Program-made: the position numbers and the translations under genes | DNA from: Siphlonurus alternatus | Lineage: Eukaryota; Arthropoda; Insecta; Ephemeroptera; Siphlonuridae | NCBI GenBank assembly: GCA_949825025.1 | Contig: OX463784.1 | Coordinates: forward strand, 2,855,668-2,919,667 | DNA: 64,000 nt | Direction: 5' to 3' | The notes under the pieces: model-generated | Told to the model about the DNA's origin: nothing | Databases searched by the model: none | What the model saw: the letters and a program-made list of their open reading frames with translations, nothing else | Part shown: in pieces, positions 46,349 through 59,500 of the stretch | Layout of the letters: every line of letters starts with the position of its first letter | How positions within the stretch are numbered: position 1 is the stretch's first letter

Positions 46349-48975
46349 TGTTTTTTTTTTTTTTTTTTTTTTTTAATATCTTTATTTATAAAATAGTAGC
46401 GTCCAGCCAGGATAAATCCTAATGGCCGGTTAGCATTACATTATTTATATAGTTGTTACACAGTTCAATAATAATAATAATAATAATTTTTTATAAGTTT
46501 GCATTTTACAATATCTTAATGATTATCTCCAACTTTGTACATTGTATATGAAATATTTACTTGAAATAATCAAAATAACAAAAGAAAACATTATAGTTAT
46601 AATTTTGTGAAGCTTAAAAATAATTTTTAGTATTATATTCAAAACAACAACGAGAGCATCAAATTTAAATTACATAATATTTTCCTAAAATTCTATTACA
46701 ACTCAAAAAAATTTTTTTAAGTCCAATCAGAAAACATACATATAGACAATAAGAGCCACAGCTCTTCTAGGTCCATCTGAAACAAAGGACTTTAGTATAT
46801 TTGTTTTATACACTACAAACAAGCACACAAGTAAACAGATTTATGTATTACTCAGTGAAAATAAAAGTGAGCATGAATTATTATTAATTTCAAAATTTTA
46901 AAAAAGATTGAAGAAAAGAATATCTTAGAGAAAAAAAAGTAATAATATAATATAACTATATTAATTATCCAATTATTTATTTAATTTTATAAAAGAACAA
47001 AAGGAAAGAAACAATATGTTTCCGTGCTTAAAAGAAAATTTAATACATGAAAGATAAACCACTAAAAAGCTAGAAAGAGCTAAAACGGTATACACAATAA
47101 CTAAAAACTGAAATAGATTGAAAAAATAATTATTTGCTGAAACAAAAGAAATTCTGAAACAAAAGAATATCTGGAACAGAATAGACATAACAATTAATTT
47201 ATCATACATGATGTGTATTTTATATGTCATTATATTATGAACAATAATTATACATAGTTATAACTGTATTTATCTATTTATGTAGAACAATTGTTACCAC
47301 AAACATTAGTATAATAAATACATCTTACTATAGCTTATTCAAAAACAATCTTTTTAACTTAAATTTTACACTAACTTTACTATCTAAATTTTTAACACTA
47401 GCAGGTAGAGTATTCCATAATCTTGGCAATATAAAGTCTATTGTTCTCTGTCCGAATCTATTTGTACTCCGTGGACGTCTTAGCGGATTATTCATTGCAT
47501 TCTAGTATGATGAGGATGCACACGAGGTATACCATGGCAATCTACAAAATATATATCCACTAAAAGTGAATACTCAGCAATCTGTTTTACTGGTAATACA
47601 CTCCAATATTTAAAAATATTATCATTGATTTTAAATTTAACTCCTTTTTTCATTTTTTTCAAAATTCTTGTTTGCATTTTACACAAGTAAGTATAAGCCC
47701 CAGATTGTACAAAACCCCAAGAAGTGATACCATAAATAAGATGAGAGTGTACCAATTAAAAATAAATAGATCGTATAGTTTTTTCATCAACAAATTTTTT
47801 AATCATTAATAATTGTGATAAAACTGACCTTAGATTTTTTATTAAGTTATGGATATGAATATCCCAATTAAAATTTTGATCCAATATTACTCTTAAGTAT
47901 TTATGATGGTCCACTTGTTCAAGTATTTCACAGTTACAACCAATTTGAAAATTATGTAAACATTGATTGCTATGAGCTTTCAATTCTAGTTTTTCATCAG
48001 ACCTCAAATACTTATTGAAAATATGCATTGCTTTAGTTTTTTTCAAGTTCAAAATTAAACCTCTATCATGAGTAAATTCAGACAAACAATCAATGTTCTT
48101 TTGCATTATTTTCTGTGCCTCTGCAAAGTTTTCATGTGAACAGACCACCAACAGGCCCCAGAATACTTCCTTGAGCAATTCCAACAGTAATGGTTTTTAT
48201 CTCACCTTTAACATTATTAACTTTAAAACTGATTTTCCTATCACGTATGAGGTCACCAAAGAGCTTTAAAAGGGGCCCTCGTATACCAATTTCTTCTAAA
48301 TCAGACAGTAAAATATTATGATTTACCGTATCAAACGCTTTCAAAAATCTACAAACAGAGAAATTAAATGTTTATTATGACTTAATTCTTTATTAATATG
48401 ATCGGATATTTCACAAATTAGCTGAGTTGTACTTTTATTCTTCTGATATGCAAATTGATTTTCATTGATAATATTAAATTTAATAATATAAGCTGTTAAA
48501 TGATCATCCAAATATTTTTGTAAAATTTTATCAATAATTGACAGAATTGCTATCGGACGATAATTTACAAATATATTATGCTTGCCTGATTTAAAAATGG
48601 CTCGAATAATAGCCAGTTTCAGCTCAGATGGAAATTCAGATAATTTTAAACAAAGATTAATAAAATTATTAATACACAAAATCATATCATCGCCCGCTGC
48701 AAATATATCTTTAATAGTTATCCCATCATGACCGGGACCTTTATTGATATTAAAATTTAAAATAATATTTTTTGTGATTTCAAAAGTAATAGGTGGTATA
48801 TATAATGATTGAGGTTGTTCACAGTTACTTACAAATTCACTAAGTTTGATATCACAATTATGAATAATATTTTGTACACCTTCAACAAAAGTATTCGCGA
48901 AACCATTAACAATTTCAATAGTGCTTTTATCATGACTCATGTAACATCATCATTATTATTTACCTTTCTGGTGTA
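46349..48975 (-). mobile_element. LINE B copy 2, 5'-truncated and decayed
   Basis: The T run at 46,350-46,374 is a minus-strand poly(A). A 3' UTR of about 1 kb follows, then ORF2 fragments in several frames: 47,4xx-47,755 (SHLIYGITSWGFVQSG), 47,756-48,184 (DRGLILNLKKTKAMHIFNKY), 48,132-48,344 (KAFDTVNHNILLSDLEEIGI) and 48,341-48,940 (YRPIAILSIIDKILQKYLDD). The 5' end is lost within ORF2. Confidence 0.85.
47492..48940 (-). pseudogene. LINE B copy 2 reverse transcriptase with the catalytic FADD block deleted
   Basis: Compared with LINE B copy 1 the sequence passes from IAQGSILGP (motif B) directly to LLVVCSHENF. The roughly 25 residues between them in copy 1, including the FADD catalytic motif, are missing. 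Frameshifts near 47,756 and 48,340 also break the frame. The copy cannot encode an active enzyme. Confidence 0.8.
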
Positions 48976-49050
48976 AATGGACCACCACGCTGGTGCTCCA
49001 TAAGTCAAAATTTCTTTTAAAAATAAACATAGATATGCCATACGTTTAAA
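48960..49050 (-). pseudogene. Fragment of another LINE (C-terminal RT region)
   Basis: On the minus strand a short frame reads FKRMAYLCLFLKEILTYGAP then AWW, resembling the 'LYkaxlrPxLtYgapxW' block that follows the RT of Jockey-type LINEs. It is not part of LINE B at this position (LINE B has SHLIYGLTSWG there) and joins LINE B copy 2 at its truncation point. Confidence 0.35.
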
Positions 49051-49308
49051 TCTAGGAGTACAAAAAAAGTATTACCATTGTTGGTCATAAAATAATAATA
49101 ACGAATCTTAAATTGGCTTTACACCAATGAAATAAATAATTTAAGTACAAATCAAGAACATAAAATTATTATTCATTAACTAAAATAATTGTTCCTTGTT
49201 ACAGAAAGTTTAATGAATTTTAGGCTCCAGTTCAAAGACCTTTTGAACTGAGGTGTTTTGGTTTACCAGCACCTTATAGTTGCAATTGGAACTAATCGAA
49301 GAGTTAAA

Positions 49309-49316
49309 ATGCAGAG
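49309..49316 (+). CDS. Caspase exon 1 (start codon exon), candidate
   Basis: ATGCAGAG|GTAAGC: an ATG in good context (TTAAAATG) leaves phase 2 at a strong donor, which is the phase the next exon needs. This gives Met-Gln-Arg before the caspase fold and so a short-prodomain enzyme. An upstream in-frame stop (49,244 area) makes this ATG the first one available. A longer prodomain spliced from further upstream remains possible. Confidence 0.5.
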
Positions 49317-52300
49317 GTAAGCATGTTAAGGAGTAGTAAGAAAATAAGAGGGCAATTCAACGTGTATTCAATTCAAATACATAGTTATTATGGTTAGATT
49401 TTTAAAATGTGTGTCAAGAATAAATTTATATTTTAAAATGAAATTTTATAAAGAGATGCTTAATTATATTTGCCATACTACAAATTAAATTTTCAGTTAA
49501 GCTGCGTCTTTTTATATAAATATTTAGTTTCCTACACTGCAAATTCGTGCGAGTAAAAGAGTCAATTCATATTTTTTTTTATACAATATTTACCTTGCGT
49601 TACATACTACAACAGTTAGCAGGATACTAAAATAATCCTATATAGATCAGAGTTAACAGATTAAAGCACGAAAACATTCCTTTTCAATTTAAAAGTAAAG
49701 ATTGACATTTAAAACAATAGGAATATGAATTCTGGTGTAACAATCAGTATAAGATCTCCTATCAATTATATGAACAAAACTAGTAATGTTAAATTTCAGA
49801 TTTTTCAAATGATTTTTTCCAGACTTGTTACCGGACTTCGTGACTTCAAGGTTCCTGGACGAGTGCTCGTCTTCAACCATTACAGTTATGAAAGTAATGA
49901 ACTCACAACGAGGGTTGGAACAAGTGAAGACGTCAAAAGTCTTAGAAAGGTTTTTACGGACATGGGTTTTGAGTTCGAAGTGTGTGAAGAATTAAAGAAA
50001 AAAGAAATTATCAACAAATTAAAAAAATGTAAGTTTTATAATAATATATTGTAGGTATTAAATCAGCAATATCAGTTAATTGTGATGCAAAAAAAAATAG
50101 TATTTTTGTCATCGAAATTACGTACTGCAATACAGTCTTTTTAAATTAATGTTGATCACTTCGTACTTCACTTCACTAGTGATCTCGAGTGACCATTACA
50201 ACACCAAGGCTTTGCCATGTAATGTAAGATGTGGCAATCCTGCATACGGTAAGTGGTAGCGAGCACACCTCTGGGAAACATTTCATTCCCCTGTGATGTG
50301 CGGCTCTGTAATACCTTTACATCATACGCCGTGTTGTCACATCTTGCATATATTATACGGAGGAGAATTGATGCCGTTTAGCGGATAATGTTCTGATAAA
50401 TGTTCATATAATATCACATGCAATGCGAAGTGTTTTTCTTTTTATATAGTATAAACAGACAGTAAATATAAAAGGAGTTAATTTAATGTAAGAAAAATCC
50501 ATAATAGTTCACTGAACAAACCTTATTTACTTTATTGAATTATTTGCAAGAACTTAATTTATTTGTTCAATTCAAATCAATTCGCAACAAATGTTTTCAG
50601 AAAAATTTAATCTATTTATTTATTTATACTTTTAAAAAAAAAAAGATGTTATCAATAACTTGTCTCGATTGTTATTCCTCGCAGATTCAGAAGAAGAATA
50701 CTCACAGGTTGGCAGTCTGGTGGTGGTAGTGATGACTCACGGAAGCAAGGAGGGAGTCTTGTGGGCTGATGACAAATCATACAATGTGAAAGATTTGTGG
50801 GATCCATTTGTCCCTTGCAAGGCCTTAAAAGGAAAGTTGAAACTTTTTTTTATTCAGGTGTGTGATATTTTTCAAAGATTTTACTGCATTATATATATAT
50901 ATAGTGATGTTTTCACTATTACGCTTAGTAAAATTTTGAGTTTCAAATAATAATATTGGTGGTGTAGCGATAACGTGGTCTAACGCAGAAGTGGAACAAT
51001 TTCACAAAACGGACAAACTCGTCGTATGCGTGCAAATTTTTTGTGGAATGTTTTCTCGGTCGAAAACAATAAAAAAAAACTTTTTATTCCTTATTTATTC
51101 ATGCTTTCATTCTATATGATTCCAGAAATCGTAGGCATCAGATTCTCTCAAATTAATATTAATACTTGTTATTTATTTCAGGCGTGCCGAAGTGATGCCA
51201 AGTCAAGGAAGAATGGAGTTTATCTTAATAGTAATGACTCAAGACCAAGTGCGAATGACACCTCCCCAAGCAGCATGTACCCACATGCCAAGGACTTCGT
51301 CGTATCATACAATACTGTGGAAGGTGAGTGGCTTTAGTTTTATTAAATGTTTCGCTCATTAGGTTGTGTACAATTATTTAATTACATTTTATGTGGTTTA
51401 AATCAGCATTAAATTAAGAGCTCCAATTTGGATGTAATTTTTCAACCATTTCTGTAAATTGAACTTCATTCACACTTAAAAGGAAAGAAAATGCAGCTCG
51501 TGTGCAAATTCTCGCTGAGTGGCTGGGAGGGGTCAGATCCCGAAGGTATTATACTGCTGGCAGGGAGACAGAAGGGTAGGCGGGGTATTATAATTTCATA
51601 GAATTGAAAGTAGACAAGTCATATCAGGGTCCATTTTTTGCGAATATTTCACGAAATTTTGCACTAAAATTTGCACAAAAATTTATTTTGTGCGTTTTTT
51701 TGCATCTCTGCTTAGAAGCCACTTCTGTCAATCTGAAGTGACGAGATGCTTTTAAGAACTTGAATCTTAGATCCTTTTTTGTTCTTTCGTATTGCAAGTT
51801 AATGTACAAACAAACAACAATTCCAAATTTTTATTAAAAAGTGACAATGAAATATGGTTGCTAACTCGATCTTATTAATAAATGTGATCGGGGACATTCA
51901 AGAAACACTTACATCAGATCCCCACTTTAGCCTCGATTTATATCGCTGGTGCTAAACCAGGGAATTAACACAGGGACTAACCATGTTTAGCACTAGGGAT
52001 AAATATTGAGGCCATGGTAAGTATTAGAAAGCTTCTTCAATGCCTCCCATTATCTTACTTGATTGCCACAGTATATATAAGAATTAACTGTATAATAATA
52101 TTTTATGGACGTTCTTTTCAGATCGACTTTCTACGCGAGATAGAGAAGTTGGAACATTTTTCATCCAAACGCTGTGCAGGGAGCTAACACAATGGAATAC
52201 TCTGGATCTTCTGACCATTCTTACGAAGGTCACCAAACACGTCATCCGTGACTTTCAGACTGCTGAAACTACTGGGCAAACCCCAGTCTTTGTCTCTTTC

Positions 52301-53088
52301 TTGCCTAGACAAATCTTAGCAAGGTGAGAGTATAATAAATAAATATTTACACCATTTTTTAAATAATTGCGAATCAAAATTAATAAATATTATTTTGTAT
52401 TCTTAAATATCTATAGTACACAAAAAACTAGTAGTTTAGTCATAAGATTTTGTTTTTCAATTTCTGTTTAGAATTGCACATTATTATTGCAATCACGAGA
52501 ATTTGCAAAAACTTGCTTCATTTTCCAATTGATCCATTTCTGAGAAAAAATTAAATTTAGCCATGCACAAAGCACTGCAAAATCTTGCAGAATTTTTTTA
52601 TTTTTCTAAGTAATTAAGTTCAACCAATATTATATCAACTAATAAAATTCAAGGTTTTCATAATTTGTTTTTACATTGTAATTTTCATAAAACGATATAA
52701 AAATTTAATTTAACTAACCCAAAGGCGATCACTAAAGTACTTACCTTCACATCATTTGGTGTCCTATCCAAACGAAATAAAAAGGAATTTCTAATATAAA
52801 TTCATTTATTATAAAATTAAATACTGGAAATAATTTAATAATTATTTTTAATTTATAAGTACTCTACTTTATAAATTAAAAAACTTACCATCTTAATGAA
52901 TATAGTTTTATATCTTGCTTTCACATATTCCCCGTGTATATTTAATTGAATAAAAAACAAGTTTAGTATACAGAACAACAACTTCCATGGATTTTTGCAT
53001 TTTTAGTAGAATTTGTAATTCATTACATGAAATTAAATATTTCGAATTCATTTTAGTCCTTAAAACTTGATTAAATAAGTAATTAATG

Positions 53089-53141
<53 letters not shown>

Positions 53142-53456
53142 AACAATTCCTACGACTGTTATTAAGTTTTAATTTTAGTTAATTATTGAACTTTCTCAAC
53201 AGCAAAACGCCATTTATTTCAAGAGTTAGATCAGCGTTGTCATTAAAGCCAAGCGAGTCTACAAACAGTACATCAAGGTGAGTAGCTGATTTTTTTTTTT
53301 TTTTTTACTCAGGATAGGAAATCTTGCAGGCAATTTATGGTCAGAATAATGATTGTGGAACAAAAAATGAGAAATAAATATCAATAAGAAACGATTGTAA
53401 TAAATTGGAATATATTTAAAAAGTATCATATAGGAATTAAAATAAAAAAATTATAA

Positions 53457-53519
<63 letters not shown>

Positions 53520-56500
53520 ATGTATGGATGCATGTATGCATGTATGCATTTATGCATGCATGCATGCATGCATGCATGGATGCATGTATGCATGTATGCA
53601 TGTATGCATGTATGCATGTATGCATGTATGCATGTATGCATGTATGCATGTATGCATGTATGCATGTATGCATGTATGCATGTATGCATGTATGCATGTA
53701 TGCATGTATGCATGTATGCATGTATGCATGTATGCATGTATGCATGTATGCATGTATGCATGTATGCATGTATGCATGTATGCATGTATGCATGTATGCA
53801 TGTATGCATGTATGCATGTATGCATGTATGCATGTATGCATGTATGCATGTATGTATGTATGTATGTATGTATGTATGTATGTATGTATGTATATATGTA
53901 TATATAGAAAAACAAATAAACACTTAAATAAACCAATTTGTTAAAAACAATATATATATTTAAGTCTTGTCATTATTTCTTAGTAGACTAGTATGGATTC
54001 ATGTATCAACTCTGGTAAACGGAGAAAATACCCTTTGATAAAATACCCTCAGATATAATACCCAGACAAAATACCCTAGGACAAAATACCCTCAGACAAT
54101 TTACCCTAGGACAAAATACCCTTGGATAATTTACCCTAGGACAAAATACCCTTGGACAATTAACCCTAGGACAAAATACCCTTGGACAAAATACCCTGGG
54201 ATAAAATACCCTTGGAAAAAATACCCTAGGACAAAATACCCTTGGATAATTTACCCTAGGACAAAATACCCTTGGACAAAATACCCTTGGACAAAATACC
54301 CTAGGAAAAAATACCCTTGGACAAAATACCCTCAGATAAAATACCCTCAGACAAAATACCCATGGACAAAATACCCTTGGACGAAATACCCTCGGACAAA
54401 ATACCCTTAGACGAAACACTCTTTGACAGAATACCCTCAGACAATTTACCATATTTATTATAATATATAACAGCATCTTAGGTATTTCGTAGAATGATAA
54501 AAATTATACCTACATCATGCAAACATTTTCCACACATGTATTGTATATAAACTGTACAGTACAGTATTATATAATATTATTATTATTAAAGGGACAGGGT
54601 ACAATAATTTTCATGTTGCATAAAAAGTTTCCTATTGAAGTAATAAAATTAAAAATGTGTCAATTGCCCCAAAATACCAACCAACCAACCAAAATTAAAA
54701 ATATATGATATTTCGGATTTCAACAGTACCAATAATTATAATCATAAATTTATGATTAAAATTTCTATAATTTATAATATGTTATTGCGAATTGCCCATG
54801 AAAAAGGTAAAAAAAAATTCACTGAATCCTGCGCATGATACTTTCACAGCATAATTTATTTTTTTATACGTTTAGTTGTAGAGTATAATAATTAAATATT
54901 TAGCACCTTTTAATTATTTTATTATTTATCATGTTATTTTTTTAAGGGTAAGATAACACGAAGAATCGATTGTTGTAGTCCCATTTGATTAACATGTAAA
55001 TCTTAGCAACCTCATAATAATTCTGAATTTTTTTTGAGAGACAGTTTTTGGCACCAAAAAAATATGGAAAAAATTTCAAAACAATCGGACGATCCAATTT
55101 TTTTAAACGAATTTTTTAAATTTTTAGTATAGGGCTTTCCCATGGAGACCTAAACTAAGAAAATAATTTAAAAAAATTGGATCGTCTGATTGTTTTGAAA
55201 TATTTTCCATATTTTTTTGGTGCCAAGAACTGTCTCTCAAAAAACATTCAGAATCATTATGAGGTTGCTAAGGTTTACATGTTAATCAAATGGGACTACA
55301 ACAATCGATTGTTCGTGTTCTCTTACCCTTAATGTAGGTTAATTTGGGTGCAATAAATTTGAGCCAACCCAGGCAAAAAGGACTTTGGGGGGGGGGGGGG
55401 GGGAAATAAGTAAATGTAAATGAACAGGGGAGACTAAATAAAACATCGCATAATAATTATGGTATAATCATTTTACAATGAATGTATGAATGCATTTTTT
55501 TCATTATTTTTTAATAAAGAGCAAAAACAAAACAAAAAGTAAGAATAAAAAATCGTCACCTCATGAATAGAAGAAAACATTGCTTCCCCACCCAATTTTT
55601 TACGTATTAACATAATGTTACATTGTAAGGTCGACAAGAGATACATTGCTTTTTGCAGTAGAATGTTCTATAAACTTACTCATGGAAACCAGCTATAAAA
55701 TTAAATGTTCATAATGGTTTTAAAATTTATGTTGTCACGGGTAACAACCAGCACAAAGCATGATAGTAAAATACGTATTGCTATTTCAGTTATTTATTTG
55801 TTATTTTATTGTACAAAATCATTATTTACCAGAAAAAATTATATTTAATTCACATTTTTAATGATGAGAAGAAATTTTATATTTTTGAAGATATAGAATT
55901 ACATGTACACTGGGTACATAATAAAATTATCTTTAAAAGTATTTAGTTGTGTTAAAAAGCCTTTATAACTTCTTAATGCATATTAGTGACTTAAAAATAT
56001 TGAGACACCGGGGAAAAAAATCATATACTTCTTTCTTACCGAACTTTTAGTTATATAATTTTGACAAAAAGACCAGACTACGGAGCCGGCCCCGTTAGGA
56101 AAAAACGAGCATTGATGTGTATAGTATATTAAAAGATATTTGAGTGAGACGACTATATATGAACGAACTGAACACGAGTGGGGACGTGCATTTTTACCCA
56201 AGCGTTTTGGAATTGAGATTCATATATCTATTATATATTATTCAAAACGATGATTATTCTTTGAATGAGCTAGTTTATGAATGTATTGCAAATGAAATAT
56301 TCCAGTATTTTCAAAAATGTGAATTTCTCGCCCTGAATTGAAACTGAAATTTTTCCCAACCTGAAAGTGATGGGTATTTTATCCGAGGGTATTTTGTCTA
56401 AGGGTATTTCGTCTAAGGGTATTTTGTCTGAGGGTATTTTGTCTGAGGGTATTTTGTCCAAGGGTATTTTGTCCAAGGGTATTTTGTCCAAGGGTATTTT

Positions 56501-59500
56501 GTCTAAGGGTATTTTGTCCAAGGGTATTTTATCTGTGGGTAAATTGTCCAAGGGTATTTTATCCCAGGGTATTTTGTCCGAGGGTATTTTGTCCGAGGGT
56601 ATTTTGTCCAAGGGTTAATTGTCTAAGGGTATTTTGTCCAAGGGTTAATTGTCTGAGGGTATTTTGTCCAAGGGTTAATTGTCCGAGGGTATTTTGTCCA
56701 AGGGTATTTTGTCCTAGGGTATTTTGTCTGGGTATTATATCCGAGGGTATTTTATCAAAGGGTATTTTATCCGTGATTCATCAACTCTATATAAAGTTAA
56801 AACAATTTTGTAAACAACATATACATGAACAATTATCATTTAAATAAAATTATCATTATAGTAATGACTATTATAAAATGCATTGGTTTAGTATTTTACT
56901 TTATAGTTAAACCAATTTGTGTAAATTAAAAATTTTTTCATGTGTTACAAGAATTACGTTATAAAAGTATTGGCTGTTTACAAATTTTTTTTGCCAGATT
57001 TATATCTGGCAAAACAAATTTGTAAAGCTTTAATTTTCCAAAATTTTCGGTACCATGGACCTATTCAATTCTGATATTTTTGCATATTATGTAAAAAAAA
57101 TCATTTATTTAAAGTTCAAGCAGAGTACAGAATCTAGTGAGCAAAATGAAAAAATGGAACAAACAATTGAATGATTACATTTATTTCATTTTCAAACAAT
57201 TTGTAATATTAATGTACGTATGTAATTATGTAATATATAGACTTATTTAACGTTCAGTTTTGATACATTATGGCACATAAATAGCAATGTTAGTAAAAGT
57301 GAATCAATAAAACAATAGCAACGAATATTCAATGCACAAATATAGCTAAAACATAAACTGTCTTAATATTGCAAAATTATATTGGTTTTCTACATTTTAA
57401 AATTCTGCATTACATGATACTTATTATTTATACTTATTACTTTTTTGTTACACACTAATCAATAATTACGTGTTGTTCTTTAAAAATATTAGAGAAATCC
57501 AGCAAAGCGAAGACAGTGACGAAGTTTACAAAATACCCGCAGACAAACCTGGATGTAGTTTTGTGTACTTTGAAGAAGGTCAGGAAAGCGATGCTAAAGA
57601 GATGTCAAAAATTTTGTCTCTACTTCACTTCATCCCTCACTTGAGAAAATTTGACTCGTCAGCTGTTATCATAAATGAACTGGAACAAGGTAATATTATA
57701 TAAATATAGTGTAAGTAGACTTGATTTGTTGAGAAACATACCACATAAAAATGCTTTAATAAGTTCAAATGTTAATGAGGCAAAAGATTTATGTTTAATC
57801 ACTTCCTTAAAATTCTGAACAAGAGAATAATATTTATAATTTAGATTTTTGATTTCTCTGCAAGAACACTTCAATTTATTTATTTCGTCATCGCAGCATA
57901 AAAATTTTCAAAAATTTTGATTGAAATGCTGCGACTTTCCTAATAATACACAATTTAAATCATCATAACTAATATTTATTAGCTGAATCGAAAAAAGATA
58001 TCGGAAAATACAACTGTCAATTCTATGCTTTTTTTAAATTTTGAATCATGCTAAAAATATAAATTTTAGTAAACTGGAGGCAGGCTTGTGACAGGCTGTC
58101 TGCTCAAAGAAGCGATAAATTTTATAACATATCAATGTAACGACGAGGCTTTTGAAATACATACGCAATGATTAATTAATTTTTTACAAGCGTTTACATA
58201 AACGATTACCAGCAGACACTTCAATGACATCATCAGCGTAACCACACCACAAGAAAATTGCCTCTTCCTAATCTCTGTAAATATATTTGGCAAAATATAT
58301 TAATTAAAAAATTGCATAAAATTATGTTTCGATTGAGCAAATAAAAAAATTTGATACAATTTGTCCACTTTGTAGTCATCATCAATTTGCTTTTCAGCTT
58401 TTCTGCGGTCCGACATAGATATCCCTGCAAGTGTTTTTGTTGTGATTTTTGCATCAATCAAAGACAATGCAATCCAAGAACATCCCATCGCAAGAATCGA
58501 GGAATTATTCCTTGCAGAGAAATGCCCAAATCTCAATGGAAAACCAAAAATGTTAATGTTTCTTGACGCTAAAATTTCTTGCATACAAGTAAGTAACCAG
58601 TTATCCCCCCCTCCCACACACACAAACACACGGTAAGCGGAAAAAAAACCCTCGGAAAAAAAACCCTTGTATTAAAAAACCCTTGAAAAAAAACCCTAGG
58701 AAAAAAAACCCTCGGGGATAAAAAACCCACGGAAAAAAAACCCTTCGCTGAAGGAGCAGCCCCAAGGAGCATTCGTGGCGTAGTGTAGCGCGGTGTAGCG
58801 AGGTTTCACGTTTTTTTTCCTATTTTGACAGATTATCATTATAATGTTCCAATAATATATATTACATAAGATATCATATATCTGATTAGTCTCATTAGTC
58901 ATGTTAATAATAATTATTGAATCACTTAACCTATAAGATATTATAATTTTCAAATGTTCATTTTATGTCTATATGTTATATAATAATAATAAGAGTAGGA
59001 CGACGACTTTTTTTTGTTTTATTTCTTTTTTATTTTAATTATTTTATATCCAATATATAATATTCGAAGTTAGAAAAAATATGTTTTTAAAATAATTTTT
59101 AACTAAAACACAGTTGGAATTACTATACAGATAATAGTTAACTTCCACAACATCGCCGCGTAGACTTCTTATACATTTTGATGAGCTCCCCACACCGTGA
59201 AACCTCGCTACCGCGCTACTACGCCACGAATGCTCCTTGGGGCTGCTCCTTCAGCGAAGGGTTTTTTTTCCGTGGGTTTTTTATCCCCGAGGGTTTTTTT
59301 TCCTAGGGTTTTTTTTCAAGGGTTTTTTAATACAAGGGTTTTTTTTCCGAGGGTTTTTTTTCCGCGATTCAAACACACATACCAAGAAAAAAGAAGCACA
59401 TTACCAACTTGCCCGTACCATGAATATTGGCTGTTAAGTCAAGCTTCCTTCACTTACCCTTATTGATACTTTTTGTATGTAATATTTAAAAAGAATAAAG

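Noticed and set aside
53426..53944. Long open frames on both strands (Met-His-Thr-Cys-Ile-type repeats)
   Set aside because: They are translations of the 8-bp microsatellite and run open in several frames at once. No gene signals.
55380..55403. Long G run
   Set aside because: A simple homopolymer. Without a pattern of four G tracts and loops I do not call it a G-quadruplex element.
54006..56618. Open frames encoding repeated Arg-Val-Phe-Cys-Pro or Ile-Pro-Leu-Asp-Lys units
   Set aside because: These are translations of the 15-bp tandem repeats in the ends of the foldback element, and they mirror each other on opposite strands.
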